Part shown: positions 16,783 to 27,094 of the stretch, one piece after another
How the letters are laid out: the number at the start of each line of letters is the position of its first letter
How positions within the stretch are numbered: position 1 is the stretch's first letter
Assembly (NCBI RefSeq): GCF_036885605.1
Contig: NZ_CP142523.1
Location: 6,138,001 to 6,202,000, forward strand
Length of the DNA stretch: 64,000 nt
Direction: 5' to 3'
Source of the DNA: Janthinobacterium sp. TB1-E2
Lineage (GTDB): Bacteria; Pseudomonadota; Gammaproteobacteria; Burkholderiales; Burkholderiaceae_D
Translations under genes and position numbers: made by a program
The notes under the pieces: generated by a model
Seen by the model: the letters and a program-made list of their open reading frames with translations, nothing else
Told to the model about the DNA's origin: nothing
Databases searched by the model: none

Positions 16783-17838
16783 CTATGCTCTGGTCAGGGT
16801 GCTGGCGCGCAACATGTCGAGCGCCGTTTGCAGCGCTTGCTCCATGCTGTGGCCGTCGGCCAGCCCCAGCCCTTGCGCTGCCAGGTCCAGCGCCGTGCCA
16901 TGGTCGACCGAGGTGCGTATCAGCGGCAAGCCCAGGGTGATATTGATGCCGCGCCCGAAGGTCGCGTATTTCAGCACGGGCAAGCCCTGGTCGTGGTACA
17001 TGGCCAGCACGCAGTCGGCATCGGCCAGGTATTTGTGCTGGAACAGGGTGTCGGCCGGGTACGGTCCGCGCGCATCGATGCCGCGCGCTTGCGCCGCGGC
17101 AATCGCCGGAGCGATCACATCGATTTCCTCGCGTCCCAGATAGCCGCCCTCGCCCGCGTGCGGGTTCAGGCCGGTGACGAGAATGCGCGGCGCGGCGATG
17201 CCGAATTTCCGTTGCAGGTCCGACTGGAGGATATCGAGGGTGACGGCCAGGCTGTCCATGGTGATGGCAGCGGACACATCCTTCAACGGCAGATGCGTGG
17301 TGGCCAGCGCCACGCGCAGGGTCGGTTCGCCATGGCCGGGTTCGCCGGCCAGCATCATCACCACTTGCGGCGTGCCGGTTTTGTCTGCCAGGTATTCCGT
17401 GTGGCCGGAAAAGGCCACGCCAGCGTCGTTGATCGTGCTCTTTTGCAAGGGCGCCGTGACCATGGCGCCAAACCAACCGGCCTGAATACCTTCCACGGCC
17501 GCGTCCAGGGTGGCGAGCACGGAGCGCCCGTTTTCCTTGTCCAGCACGCCAGGAATGACATTGTTCACGGTGGGAATATCGATCACGGCCAGGCGGCCGG
17601 GTCCGAACTGGGGCAAGCCGCTGTTGCGTACGGCTTGCAGCGACAGCGCCGCCAGACGGATCTCCGGGTCGATCAGGCTGGCCGTCAGCGCCAGGAAGGC
17701 GGCGTCGCCCAGCAGGATGCAGTTGACCTCATGCCGCATGGCCCAGGCGGCGCGGATCGAAATTTCCGGGCCGACACCGGCCGGTTCGCCACAGGTAATG
17801 GCGATGGCCGGGCGGCGGGCAACAGGCAAGTTACTCAT
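16783..17838 (-). CDS. pdxA: 4-hydroxythreonine-4-phosphate dehydrogenase
   Basis: 351 residues from the ATG at 17838; a TTG two codons earlier is the alternative. It oxidises 4-phosphohydroxy-L-threonine in the DXP-dependent pyridoxal 5'-phosphate pathway, in the cytoplasm. Family blocks include [13 protein letters not shown] at the N-terminus, [28 protein letters not shown], and [12 protein letters not shown] with a metal-binding His. It sits between surA and rsmA, as in many proteobacteria. Confidence 0.97.
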   Translation of the reverse strand: MSNLPVARRPAIAITCGEPAGVGPEISIRAAWAMRHEVNCILLGDAAFLALTASLIDPEIRLAALSLQAVRNSGLPQFGPGRLAVIDIPTVNNVIPGVLDKENGRSVLATLDAAVEGIQAGWFGAMVTAPLQKSTINDAGVAFSGHTEYLADKTGTPQVVMMLAGEPGHGEPTLRVALATTHLPLKDVSAAITMDSLAVTLDILQSDLQRKFGIAAPRILVTGLNPHAGEGGYLGREEIDVIAPAIAAAQARGIDARGPYPADTLFQHKYLADADCVLAMYHDQGLPVLKYATFGRGINITLGLPLIRTSVDHGTALDLAAQGLGLADGHSMEQALQTALDMLRASTLTRA

Positions 17839-17857
17839 GCGCAATCAGTCAGCGGCA

Positions 17858-19285
17858 TTACTGGTCGTCCGCGCGGAATTCGACGTAGGCACGGTCGCGC
17901 ACTTCGCGCGCCCAGTTTTCCGTCGCTTCTTCCAGCTTGCGTTCGCGCAAGGCGTTGCGTGCGGCAGCGCGCTGCTTCTCTTTCGAGACGTCATCGCTCT
18001 TGCGTTCCAGCACTTCGATCAGGTGGAAGCCAAAGCTCGATTCGATCGGTTCGCTCACCTCGCCCGGTTTCAGCGCATTCATCGCCGTTTCGAATTCCGG
18101 CACGGTGTCGCCTGGATACAGCCAGCCCAGGTCGCCGCCCTTGGCCGCGGAGCCGTCGTTCGAGAACAAACGAGCCAGGTCTTCGAACTTGGCAGCCTTG
18201 TTGTCGAGACGCTCTTTCAGCTCCAGCAATTTACGCTTGGCTTCGGCCGCCGACAGGGTCGGCGTCACTTTCAGCAAGATGTGGCGGGCATGCGTCTGCT
18301 GCACGGCGGCGACGGCTTGCGCCTCGGCAGCGCTGCGGCGGTCCACCAGCTTCAGGATATGGAAGCCCGTGTTGCTCTTGATGATAGGCGTGATCTGGCC
18401 CGGCTTCAATTTCAGCAATTGCTCCGTGAACAGGGGCGGCAGGCGGTCGCTATTGCGCCAGCCGATATCGCCGCCGCTCAGCGCGTCGCTGGCGTCGGAA
18501 TAGCTGGCGGCCATCTTGGCGAAATCGGCGCCCGTGCGCAGCTGGCGGCTGACTTCTTCGGCGCGCGCGCGGCGCGCGGCGATTTGTTCAGGGCTCGAGT
18601 TTTCCGGAATGCGCACGAGAATTTGCGCCAGGTTCAGCTCCACCTGTTCGCTGGCGGCCGCCTTTTCCGCTTCCAGGAAGTTATCCACTTCGGAATCGGA
18701 AATCTGGATCTTCGCGTCGACTTCGTGCTCGCGCAAGCGCTGCATGATGATTTCATCGCGGATTTCTTCGCGGAAGGTCGCAAACGGCGTGCCTTCCTTT
18801 TCCATCTGGTTGCGCAGCTCTTGCACCGTCATCTTTTGCTGTTCAGCAATACGGCCAATCGCGCGGTCCAAGGTCAGGTCATCCACGCGGACGCCCATTT
18901 CCTTGGCCAGCTGCATTTGTGCGCGCTCGACAATCATGCGCTCGAGCAATTGACGACGCAGGTCGGCAGGATCGGGCAAGGGCACGTTCTGCGCCTTCAT
19001 GCGCTGCTCCACGCTCTTGATACGGGCCGCCACTTCATTGCGCGTAATCACATCGTCATTGACGACGACGGCGATGGAATCGATGGTCTGGCCACTGCTC
19101 GACGCGGGGGGAGTGAATCCCTTGACCGGCGCTAGGGCAGCGGCAGCGGGCTTGGCCGCAGGAGCTGGCGCAGCCTGTTGCGCCCAGACACTACTGGTCG
19201 TGGCGCCGGAAATGGCGCACAACAAAACCGTTGCAATTTTGAGTTGGTGCATACTGGCATTACGCATAATGTGTAGAGCGCTCAT
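17858..19285 (-). CDS. surA: Periplasmic chaperone and peptidyl-prolyl isomerase SurA
   Basis: Up to 475 residues; start codons at 19285, 19267 and 19252 are all possible, and none has a strong ribosome-binding site. MHQLKIATVLLCAISGA...VWA at 19252 gives the cleanest signal peptide. After it come a SurA N-terminal chaperone domain (NDDVITRNEVAARIKSVEQR) and two parvulin domains (ARHILLKVTP in the second). It escorts outer-membrane proteins through the periplasm. It lies 70 nt downstream of lptD, itself a SurA client in other bacteria. Confidence 0.96.
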   Translation of the reverse strand: MSALHIMRNASMHQLKIATVLLCAISGATTSSVWAQQAAPAPAAKPAAAALAPVKGFTPPASSSGQTIDSIAVVVNDDVITRNEVAARIKSVEQRMKAQNVPLPDPADLRRQLLERMIVERAQMQLAKEMGVRVDDLTLDRAIGRIAEQQKMTVQELRNQMEKEGTPFATFREEIRDEIIMQRLREHEVDAKIQISDSEVDNFLEAEKAAASEQVELNLAQILVRIPENSSPEQIAARRARAEEVSRQLRTGADFAKMAASYSDASDALSGGDIGWRNSDRLPPLFTEQLLKLKPGQITPIIKSNTGFHILKLVDRRSAAEAQAVAAVQQTHARHILLKVTPTLSAAEAKRKLLELKERLDNKAAKFEDLARLFSNDGSAAKGGDLGWLYPGDTVPEFETAMNALKPGEVSEPIESSFGFHLIEVLERKSDDVSKEKQRAAARNALRERKLEEATENWAREVRDRAYVEFRADDQ

Positions 19286-19355
19286 GAGTTCAGGTGAATA
19301 AAAAAACCGGTTTGTGCCAGCGCCGGGAACACCGGCGGCGGCAACGGAGCCTATC

Positions 19356-21611
19356 TTAACGGAGTGGCTGGCTCAATGTCTGGTAACCAGGGATGGTTTT
19401 TGTAAAAGTTTCCAGGCCATTCGCACCCAGGCCCAGACCATTCGACAAGCCCGTCAATTCCAGCTGGAAGAAGATCGGCGTCGAGACAGTCTTGTTCGTC
19501 GTCACGAAACGTTGCGCACCCATGCGGAACACCCAGCAGTCGCCCTTGTATTCCAGGCCGACCAGACTTTCCAGCATGCTGCGATTCTTCACCGAGTAAC
19601 TGATGCGGCCGACACCATACAGCCGGTCCGTCAACGGCCATTGCGTCGACACTTCAGCATTGCGCCAACCAGAATCTCCACTCTGGAAACGATTGCCAAA
19701 ATTCAATACTTTCTTGGCACCAGGCTGATATTGCAAGGTGTAGTTGTAACTCACCAACTGGCGATCGCTGGGATTGTACTGCACCAGACTGTCGACGGTC
19801 CAAGTCTCGGACACGCGGCCCGTCGCGGCCAGCAGGATATCCGAACGCGACTGGTTGACGGGCGTCGTCGAACTGAGCTGCACGCGCTGGTCGGCAAAAT
19901 AGAAACGCTGGCCGAAAGTCAGGCGCATGCGTTCCGTGCCGTCCGATTGCAGGAAACGCGAGACGACGGCGGCCGTGACCTGGTTGGCGTCGCCGATGCG
20001 GTCGCTGCCGACAAAACGGTTTTCCGTGAAGATCTGTGTCAGGTTGAACGTACCGGCAGCCGTATCGAAGTTCGGAAACTGCGACTGGTCGCGGTAAGGC
20101 GTGTAGACGTAGAACAGGCGCGGCTCCAGGGTTTGCGTGCCACCCTTGGCGCCAAACAGATTCGTGTCGCGTTCAAACACCAGGCCGCTGTCGACGGAAA
20201 AAGTCGGCACGGCGCGCGTAAACGAAGTGTCCTTAAACAGCGCCTTGGTCCGAGCGTCATTGTCGAGCTGATACGCGCTGGCATTGAGCATCAGCTTGGG
20301 CGTGATGAAATAGCCAGGGCGCATGATGGGAAAACTCACCTGCGGCACGGCCACGAGACGCGAGCCTTGCACCTGGGTCGGGTGCGCGAAGCGCGTCGCT
20401 TCCGCGTCGAAGGTCCAGTCGAAACCGCCCCAGACGTCGTATTTGCCTGCGTGGAAATTCACCGCCGGCAAACGGTCGTACGGACGCGGCACGGCCAGAT
20501 TGGGGTTGTTGACGGCATCCGGGTCTTGCAGCACCTGGTAATTCTGCACGCGCGCTGTCAGGCTCCAGTCCTCGGTGCGGTAATCGGTGCGCAATTCGCG
20601 CAGCAACTGGCGCTCGGTGGCGGTAGCGACCGTTTTCGAAAAATCGTTCGGGTAATTATTGTCCGATGCGTCGCGCAGATCCCAGCTGTAAGTCCATCCC
20701 TTGGCCAGCGCCTGCTCATGCTTGGACTTGATCATGTAGCGGTTGGTCTTGGTTTGCTTGTCGTTAGGCAAGAATTCAAACGACGTTTCACCACCGTACA
20801 AGCCGGCATCCGTCTCGCCCATGTAGCGGCCCGTCGCACCGAGCTGGATGCCGCGCCGCTGGATATAGCGCGGGAACAGGGTCAGGTCGCGGTTCGGCGC
20901 GATGTTCACGTAATACGGCATCAGCAGCTCGAAGCCGTTCTTCGAGGCAAAGCCCGGCGTGGGCGCCAGCCAGCCCGAGCGGCGCGCACCCGACAGCGAA
21001 AACGAAATGCCCGGCGTGCCCAGGATCGGCACGTCCTTGAAATAGATGATGGTCTTGCTGCCGGTGCCCACGTCGCGGCCCGTATCGAGGTTCAAGGTGC
21101 TCGATTTCAGGTACCAGTCCGGATTCGGCCCTTCGCAGGTACTGTACGTGCCGTCGATCACAGTGGCTTCGTCTGGATTGATGAAGTCGACGCGCTCGGC
21201 CTTGCCCTGGCCGCCGCCCACTTCGAAGCGGTAGGTCGGGTTGAGCAGGAAACCCTTGCCGGTCTCCATGTTCAGCTTCAGGACGTCGCCCGTGTAGTAA
21301 TCGCCGAAACGCCACATCTTGATATGGCCCTCGGCGTCGAACTGATCTTCAACTTGTTTGTAACAAGCTGTATCGGCCGTCATTTTTGTGGTTTTTCCGC
21401 GCTCAATCACGACATTCTGGTCGAGATTGATCTCTCTTTCCGGTCGTCCGTTCATGCTGTTCGCCGTCATGACGGTGGGCGCGTCGGGATCTTCCACATG
21501 CACGGGACGCGGTGCTTTCTGGGCGTGGACAGGCACCGTCGTGGCGGCGACGAGCGCGCTGATGGCGAAAGCCCAGCGCTGCGAAGGGGGGGAGGCCGAA
21601 AACCAGCTCAT
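19356..21611 (-). CDS. lptD: LPS-assembly outer-membrane protein LptD
   Basis: 751 residues, typical LptD. With LptE it inserts lipopolysaccharide into the outer leaflet. An N-terminal signal sequence is followed by an OstA/LptA-like domain (MTADTACYKQVEDQFDAEGHIKM region) and a large C-terminal beta-barrel (SYSVKNRSMLESLVGLEYKGDCWVF is near the end). Cysteines at TACYK, STCEGP and GDCWVF fit the disulfide pattern of the family. It heads the operon with surA, pdxA and rsmA and is divergent from amgK (about 100 nt). Confidence 0.96.
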   Translation of the reverse strand: MSWFSASPPSQRWAFAISALVAATTVPVHAQKAPRPVHVEDPDAPTVMTANSMNGRPEREINLDQNVVIERGKTTKMTADTACYKQVEDQFDAEGHIKMWRFGDYYTGDVLKLNMETGKGFLLNPTYRFEVGGGQGKAERVDFINPDEATVIDGTYSTCEGPNPDWYLKSSTLNLDTGRDVGTGSKTIIYFKDVPILGTPGISFSLSGARRSGWLAPTPGFASKNGFELLMPYYVNIAPNRDLTLFPRYIQRRGIQLGATGRYMGETDAGLYGGETSFEFLPNDKQTKTNRYMIKSKHEQALAKGWTYSWDLRDASDNNYPNDFSKTVATATERQLLRELRTDYRTEDWSLTARVQNYQVLQDPDAVNNPNLAVPRPYDRLPAVNFHAGKYDVWGGFDWTFDAEATRFAHPTQVQGSRLVAVPQVSFPIMRPGYFITPKLMLNASAYQLDNDARTKALFKDTSFTRAVPTFSVDSGLVFERDTNLFGAKGGTQTLEPRLFYVYTPYRDQSQFPNFDTAAGTFNLTQIFTENRFVGSDRIGDANQVTAAVVSRFLQSDGTERMRLTFGQRFYFADQRVQLSSTTPVNQSRSDILLAATGRVSETWTVDSLVQYNPSDRQLVSYNYTLQYQPGAKKVLNFGNRFQSGDSGWRNAEVSTQWPLTDRLYGVGRISYSVKNRSMLESLVGLEYKGDCWVFRMGAQRFVTTNKTVSTPIFFQLELTGLSNGLGLGANGLETFTKTIPGYQTLSQPLR

Positions 21612-21710
21612 GAATTGGAAGGGGCAAGCACCATTGACAGGCGATTTTTTGATTTGAATCCCTTATTATATGGGAATCTGCACCATCAACCCGATTCCAC
21701 AGGCCGCTTA

Positions 21711-22778
21711 ATGTCATTCTCCCCCAATTCCTCCGCCGCGCCGGCCTCCGCCGACGCTCGCCTGACCCTGTTGAAAGCCTGGTTGACCTCGCTTAACCTC
21801 GTCGCGCCCGAATCCGCCCGCCCCGCTTCCAGCGATGCCAGCTTCCGCCGCTACTATCGTCTCGATGTGCTGCCAGGCAACACAACATTGCCAGGAAGTA
21901 CACTGATCGCCATGGATGCGCCGCCCGAGCGCGAAAACGTGCCCGCCTTTGTCAAGGTGGCCGGCTTGCTGAAAGGCGCCGGCGTGTCCGTGCCCGAGAT
22001 CATCGCGCAAGACCTGGAGCAGGGCTTCCTGCTGCTCTCCGACCTGGGCACGACCACCTATCTCGACGCCCTGAACCACGACAACGCCAGCGTGCTGTAC
22101 GCCGAAGCGCTGGAATCCTTGATGAAAATCCAGTTGGCCAGCCAACCCGACGTACTGCCCGAATTCGACCGCGCCTTCATCCTGCGCGAAATGAATCTGT
22201 TCCCGGAATGGTTTATCGGCAAGCACCTGGGCGCCACCTTGACGGATGTGCAACAAACCCAGCTGGACAAGGTCTTCGAAGCCATCACGGCGAACATCTT
22301 GTCGCAGCAGCAAGTATTCATGCACCGCGACTACCATTCGCGCAATCTGATGCACATCAACGATGGTTCCATCCCGAATCCCGGCATCCTCGATTTCCAG
22401 GACGCCGTCTTTGGCCCCGTCACCTACGACATCGCCTCGCTGCTGCGCGACGCGTATATCCAGTGGGATGAAGAACTGGTGCTCGACTGGGTGATCCGCT
22501 ACTGGCAGCGCGCCAAACAGCTGGGCTTGCCAGTCAATCCGGACATCGACGCCTTCTACCGCGATTTCGAATTCACGGCACTGCAGCGCCACCTGAAAAT
22601 CCTCGGCCTATTCGCGCGCCTGAATTACCGCGACGGCAAGGATCTGTACATGGGCGACCTGCCAACCGTGCTCGATTACGTGCGCAAGACAGCCAACCGC
22701 TACACGGAACTCAAGCCGCTGGTGCGTTTGCTCGATGCTCTCGAGAACAAAACGCCGCAAGTCGGCTATACATTCTAG
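21711..22778 (+). CDS. amgK: Anomeric N-acetylmuramate/N-acetylglucosamine kinase
   Basis: 355 residues from the ATG at 21711 (MSFSPNSSAAP). The reading frame is open for more than 2 kb upstream, but that part is antisense to lptD. It belongs to the aminoglycoside phosphotransferase fold: catalytic loop HRDYHSRNLM with His205 and Asp207, and the metal-binding ILDFQDAVFGPVTYD. With MurU encoded next it forms the peptidoglycan recycling shunt that turns recovered MurNAc into UDP-MurNAc and bypasses de novo synthesis, a route that confers fosfomycin tolerance in Pseudomonas. Location next to lptD matches Pseudomonas. Confidence 0.93.
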   Translation: MSFSPNSSAAPASADARLTLLKAWLTSLNLVAPESARPASSDASFRRYYRLDVLPGNTTLPGSTLIAMDAPPERENVPAFVKVAGLLKGAGVSVPEIIAQDLEQGFLLLSDLGTTTYLDALNHDNASVLYAEALESLMKIQLASQPDVLPEFDRAFILREMNLFPEWFIGKHLGATLTDVQQTQLDKVFEAITANILSQQQVFMHRDYHSRNLMHINDGSIPNPGILDFQDAVFGPVTYDIASLLRDAYIQWDEELVLDWVIRYWQRAKQLGLPVNPDIDAFYRDFEFTALQRHLKILGLFARLNYRDGKDLYMGDLPTVLDYVRKTANRYTELKPLVRLLDALENKTPQVGYTF

Positions 22779-22840
22779 GCACTTTCCCGCTGCGCGGCCT
22801 GTCCGCGCAGCCGACTTACCGATACTGAAAACGAATCCCC

Positions 22841-23560
22841 ATGAAAGCCATGATCTTTGCCGCAGGCCGCGGTGAACGGATGCGTCCGCTTACCGATACC
22901 TGTCCCAAACCGCTGCTGAAAGTGCGCGGCCGTCCGCTGATCGTCTGGCATGTGCTGAACCTGGTGCGCGCCGGCATCACGGACATCGTCATCAACCATT
23001 CGCACCTGGGCCATTTGATCGAGGAGACCCTGGGCGACGGCAGCGCGTACGGCGCGCGCATCGCGTATTCGCCCGAGACCACGCCGCTGGAAACGGCGGG
23101 CGGCATCGCCCAGGCGCGCCACTTGCTGGGCGAGGAACCGTTCCTCGCCATTTCCGGCGACATCTATTGCCCGTATTTCGATTTCAAGCAGGTACTCGAC
23201 GTGCTGGCCGACAAGGACGTGCTGGGCACGCCGTACCCGGCCGACCAGCGCGATATCGCCTGGGCCTATCTGGTGCCCAATCCCGACTTCCACCCGAAAG
23301 GCGACTTCGGCCTGACCTTGTTCGCGATCAACAATACGGACGACACCAAGTGGACCTTCGCCAATATCGGCGTGTACCGTCCTGAAATGTTCGACGGCAT
23401 CGCGCCCGGCAGCCACGCCAAACTCGGCGATTTGCTGCGCCGGTATGCGGACCAGGGCCGCGTGGGCGGTGAAGTCTATACCGGCGAATGGACCAATGTG
23501 GGTACGCCAGCGCAACTCGATGTGCTCAATGGCGTGGCAGCGAAGGCGCCTGCCGCATGA
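22841..23560 (+). CDS. murU: N-acetylmuramate alpha-1-phosphate uridylyltransferase
   Basis: 239 residues. The N-terminus MKAMIFAAGRGERMRPLT followed by PKPLLKVRGRPLIVWH is the sugar-1-phosphate nucleotidyltransferase signature. Size and position after amgK identify MurU, which makes UDP-MurNAc from MurNAc-1-phosphate and UTP. It is separated from amgK by 62 nt and overlaps the next gene by ATGA. Confidence 0.94.
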   Translation: MKAMIFAAGRGERMRPLTDTCPKPLLKVRGRPLIVWHVLNLVRAGITDIVINHSHLGHLIEETLGDGSAYGARIAYSPETTPLETAGGIAQARHLLGEEPFLAISGDIYCPYFDFKQVLDVLADKDVLGTPYPADQRDIAWAYLVPNPDFHPKGDFGLTLFAINNTDDTKWTFANIGVYRPEMFDGIAPGSHAKLGDLLRRYADQGRVGGEVYTGEWTNVGTPAQLDVLNGVAAKAPAA

Positions 23561-24882
23561 TGGCCAATTACGCGGCACGGCGCGCGGCGCTGCTGGCGCA
23601 GATGCTGCCGGGCAGCGTGGCCATTCTCGCCACGGCGCCCGAAGTGCCGCGCAACAGCGATTGCGATTATCCGTATCGCCATGACAGCTATTTCTATTAC
23701 CTGAGCGGCTTTACGGAACCCGACAGCGCCGTGGCCCTGGTGGCCGCCAGCGCCACGGCGCCCGCGCGCACCATCCTGTTTTGCCGCGCCAAGAATACGG
23801 AGCGCGAAATCTGGGACGGTTTCCGCCATGGCCCCGAGGCGGCGCGCGCCACGTTCGGTTTTGACAGCGCCTTCCCCATCGAGGAACTCGACGTGGAAAT
23901 GACGCGCCTGCTGGCCGACTCCCCCGCGATCTACTATGCGCTGGGCGGCAGCCTCGATGCACAGGTCAAGGTCTGGCGAAACAATGTGCGGCAAAAGGCC
24001 CGCAGCGGCGTCACGGCGCCCGCCATCGCGCATGACATCAACGGCATGCTCGACGCCATGCGCCTGCTGAAAGACACGGAAGAACAAAACCTGATGCGCC
24101 GCGCGGCCGCCATTTCCAGCGCAGCCCACGTGCGCGCCATGCGCGCCACGCGTCCCGGCATGCACGAATATGCGCTCGAAGCGGAGCTGCTGTACGAATT
24201 CCGACGCAGCGGCGCGCAGTTTCCCGCGTATTCCTCCATCGTGGCCGGTGGCGGCAACGCCTGCATCCTGCACTACAGCGCCAACAACGCGGTATTAAAA
24301 GACGGCGAGCTGGTATTGATCGACGCCGGCTGCGAACTCGATGGCTACGCCTCGGACATCACGCGCACCTGGCCCGTCAGCGGCCGTTTCAGCGGCCCGC
24401 AGCGGGCGCTGTATGAAGTGGTGCTGGCCGCGCAGCAGGCGTCGCTGGACATGGTACGCCCCGGCTTGCCGCACAGCGCCATCCACGAAGCGGCCGTGCA
24501 GGTACTGGCGCAGGGCATGCTGGACCTGGGTTTGCTGGACCGGCAAAAAAGCGGCAGCGTGCAGGACGTCATCGCCGACAAGGCCTATATGCCCTTCTAC
24601 ATGCACGGCACCAGCCACTGGCTGGGCATGGACGTGCACGACGTGGGCGCCTACCGCGACACGGATACCCCCGGCAAGCCGTGGCGCGCGCTCGAAGCGG
24701 GCATGGTGCTGACGGTGGAACCGGGCATCTATGTGCGCCCCGGCGCGGGCGTGCCGGAGCCGTTCTGGCATACGGGCATCCGCATCGAAGACGATGTGCT
24801 GGTCACGCCGCAAGGCCATGAAGTCTTCAGCACGGCGCCCAAGAGCGTCGCTGAAATCGAACAACTGATGTCACAGGATTAA
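23557..24882 (+). CDS. pepP: Xaa-Pro aminopeptidase (aminopeptidase P)
   Basis: 441 residues from the ATG at 23557, which overlaps the murU stop. It removes the N-terminal residue from peptides with proline in position 2. The N-terminal AMP_N domain (YPYRHDSYFYYLSGF) is followed by an M24 pita-bread domain with all five metal ligands: Asp in LIDAGCELDGY, Asp in SDITRTW, His in HGTSHWLGMDVHD, Glu in TVEPGIYV and Glu in IRIEDDVLVT. The next gene, ubiH, starts 9 nt downstream; the pepP-ubiH pairing is conserved in proteobacteria. Confidence 0.95.
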   Translation: MMANYAARRAALLAQMLPGSVAILATAPEVPRNSDCDYPYRHDSYFYYLSGFTEPDSAVALVAASATAPARTILFCRAKNTEREIWDGFRHGPEAARATFGFDSAFPIEELDVEMTRLLADSPAIYYALGGSLDAQVKVWRNNVRQKARSGVTAPAIAHDINGMLDAMRLLKDTEEQNLMRRAAAISSAAHVRAMRATRPGMHEYALEAELLYEFRRSGAQFPAYSSIVAGGGNACILHYSANNAVLKDGELVLIDAGCELDGYASDITRTWPVSGRFSGPQRALYEVVLAAQQASLDMVRPGLPHSAIHEAAVQVLAQGMLDLGLLDRQKSGSVQDVIADKAYMPFYMHGTSHWLGMDVHDVGAYRDTDTPGKPWRALEAGMVLTVEPGIYVRPGAGVPEPFWHTGIRIEDDVLVTPQGHEVFSTAPKSVAEIEQLMSQD

Positions 24883-24891
24883 CGCCGCCGC

Positions 24892-26034
24892 ATGCATACA
24901 CCGCCCACTTTCGATCTCGCCATCTGCGGCGCCGGCCCCGTCGGCATGGCGCTGGCCGCCTTGCTGGTACAGCGCGGCAGCCGCGCCGCCGGCATCGTCC
25001 TGCTCGACGCCAAATCCATCGAACAGGCGAGGCGCGATCCGCGCACCATCGCCCTGTCGCACGGCAGCCGCCAGATTCTCGAGGAAGCGGGCGCCTGGCC
25101 CGTGGAAGCGACGCCCATCCATCAAATCCACGTCTCGCGCCGCGGCCAGTTCGGGCGCAGCCTGATGGACCGCAGCGAACATGGCGTCGAGGCGCTCGGC
25201 TACGTGGCCCGTTACGGCGCCGTCGTCAGTTCGCTGGCCGACGTGTGCGAGCGCCTTGGCGTGGCCAGCCTGCGCCCGGCGCTGGTGACGGGCAGCGTGG
25301 AAGACGCCGATGGCGTGAGCGTGCAGATCGACCAGGCGGGCGCCGCGTCGAGCTTGCGCGCCAGCCTGCTGGTGCAAGCCGAGGGCGGCCTGTTCGGCCA
25401 GCAGCCGGAACGGGCCGTCAGCCGCGATTATGGCCAGAGCGCCATCATCGCCCATGTGCGCACAAGCAGCCCCATCGCCCACCGCGCGTATGAGCGCTTC
25501 ACCGACGAAGGCCCGCTGGCCCTGCTGCCGCAGGACGACGGCTACGCGCTCGTGTGGTGCGTGCCGCCCACGCGTGCAGAACAATTGCTGGCGCTGGACG
25601 ACGCTGCCTTTCTGGCCCGCCTGGGCGCCGCCTTCGGCAGTCGCCTGGGACGCTTTACGCACACGACGGCGCGCCTGGCCTATCCGCTGGGCTTGAACGC
25701 GCAGGCGAACGGCACGGCGCGCACGGTCGCCATCGGCAATGCGGCGCAAACCCTGCACCCGGTGGCGGGACAGGGCTTGAACCTGGGCTTGCGCGACGCC
25801 GCCGTGCTGGCCCGCGTGCTGGCGCAGGACGGCAGTCCGGCCGGGCTGGAACGCTACGCCAACCTGCGCCAGACCGACCGGGGGCTGACCGTGCGCGTCA
25901 CCGACACCATGGCGCGCATCTTCACGGGCAGCGCCCCCACGCAAGGCTTGCTGGGCCTGTCGCTGGGTTTGCTGGACGCATTCCCCCCAGCACGCAAGGC
26001 ATTGGCTGGGCTGATGATGTACGGCCGCCGCTAA
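24892..26034 (+). CDS. ubiH: FAD-dependent ubiquinone-biosynthesis hydroxylase (UbiH/UbiF/COQ6 family)
   Basis: 380 residues. It has the FAD-binding GAGPVGMALA near residue 11, the DPRTIALSHGS segment (DxRxxAL), and GNAAQTLHPVAGQGLNLGLRD in the C-terminal half, all typical of class A flavin hydroxylases acting on ubiquinone precursors. The position after pepP matches ubiH of E. coli, so C1 hydroxylation of the ring is most likely, though UbiF/UbiI relatives look alike. Confidence 0.9.
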   Translation: MHTPPTFDLAICGAGPVGMALAALLVQRGSRAAGIVLLDAKSIEQARRDPRTIALSHGSRQILEEAGAWPVEATPIHQIHVSRRGQFGRSLMDRSEHGVEALGYVARYGAVVSSLADVCERLGVASLRPALVTGSVEDADGVSVQIDQAGAASSLRASLLVQAEGGLFGQQPERAVSRDYGQSAIIAHVRTSSPIAHRAYERFTDEGPLALLPQDDGYALVWCVPPTRAEQLLALDDAAFLARLGAAFGSRLGRFTHTTARLAYPLGLNAQANGTARTVAIGNAAQTLHPVAGQGLNLGLRDAAVLARVLAQDGSPAGLERYANLRQTDRGLTVRVTDTMARIFTGSAPTQGLLGLSLGLLDAFPPARKALAGLMMYGRR

Positions 26035-26149
26035 GGCTTAACAATAAGGAAAGAGCTGGGGCGAAAAAGAAACAGGGAACATATCCGGCATGGAATAAAC
26101 GGCCCGCGGATGCGACAATGGCTGTCACCTGGCTTTTGGCGACCGTTCC

Positions 26150-27094
26150 ATGACAGATGTATTGCCCGCAGCACCGCCTGCCGCTCTTCCCGAAGTGCTC
26201 TTTTCCCGCCTGCTGGAAGACGCCCTCGACGCCGTCATCATCATCGACGAGCATTGCCGCATCCGCTATATCAATGGCGCCATGCAGGCATTGTCGGGCT
26301 ATGCGAGCGGGGAATTGCTGGGCCAGACCTTGAACGGCCTGCTGCCAGACGCCGTCGGCGCGCAGCACGACAATCACGTGATCAATTACATCCGCAGCTC
26401 GCGCACGTCCAGCGTGCTGGGCAAGATACGCGAATTCGCCATCCGCCACCGCGACACGCAGATGATCCCCATCGAAATGAAGGCGATGGACCTGGGCGTG
26501 GTCGACGGCATCCGCTATTTCGGCGCCTTCTTGCTCGACGTGCGCGAACGGCGCGAACTGGCGGCCAAAAACGCCAGCCTGCTGGCGCAGCTGGAACAGC
26601 AGGCGCTGCACGATGCGCTGACGTCGCTGCCGAACCGGCGCGCGTATGAAGCGCAAGCCGAGCAGGCGATGGCGCGCGCGGCGCGCAGCGGCGCCGCCCT
26701 GACCGTGGGCGTGGCCGACCTCGACCATTTCAAGAAGATCAACGACCGCTACGGCCATGCCGTGGGCGACGCCGTACTGCGCACGGTGGCGCAGGCCCTG
26801 CGCGACACGGGACGCATCACCGACGTGGCGGCGCGCCTCGGTGGCGAAGAATTCGGCCTGCTGTTCCCCGACGCCAGCCTGCAGCAGGCGCATAGGGTGG
26901 CCGAACGCATCCGCGCCGCCGTGGCCGCCGCCATCACGCCGTTGCCCGATGGCGGCGAACTGCAGGTGACCATCAGCATCGGCGTGGCCTCCCTGACGGC
27001 CGGCGCCACGCTGGATGCGGCCATGTCCGATGCCGACAAGGCTCTGTATGCGGCCAAGCACCAGGGCCGCAACAAGGTCGTGGCGGCCCAATAA
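26150..27094 (+). CDS. PAS-GGDEF diguanylate cyclase
   Basis: 314 residues. Residues about 20-140 form a PAS domain (VIIIDEHCRIRYINGAMQALSGY), joined through a short coiled linker to a GGDEF domain. The active-site loop is GGEEF at 231-235, and a product-inhibition I-site RITD lies five residues before it, so the enzyme is predicted active and feedback-regulated. It makes cyclic di-GMP in the cytoplasm; there is no transmembrane segment. The signal sensed by PAS is unknown. It ends at a shared terminator with pntB. Confidence 0.94.
   Translation: MTDVLPAAPPAALPEVLFSRLLEDALDAVIIIDEHCRIRYINGAMQALSGYASGELLGQTLNGLLPDAVGAQHDNHVINYIRSSRTSSVLGKIREFAIRHRDTQMIPIEMKAMDLGVVDGIRYFGAFLLDVRERRELAAKNASLLAQLEQQALHDALTSLPNRRAYEAQAEQAMARAARSGAALTVGVADLDHFKKINDRYGHAVGDAVLRTVAQALRDTGRITDVAARLGGEEFGLLFPDASLQQAHRVAERIRAAVAAAITPLPDGGELQVTISIGVASLTAGATLDAAMSDADKALYAAKHQGRNKVVAAQ

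Noticed and set aside
19314-21710. Very long plus-strand frame (1154 codons to 22778) that includes amgK at its end
   Set aside because: The part before 21711 is antisense to lptD, whose LptD domains are clear, and has the Arg/His-rich composition of a shadow frame. The real gene starts at 21711.
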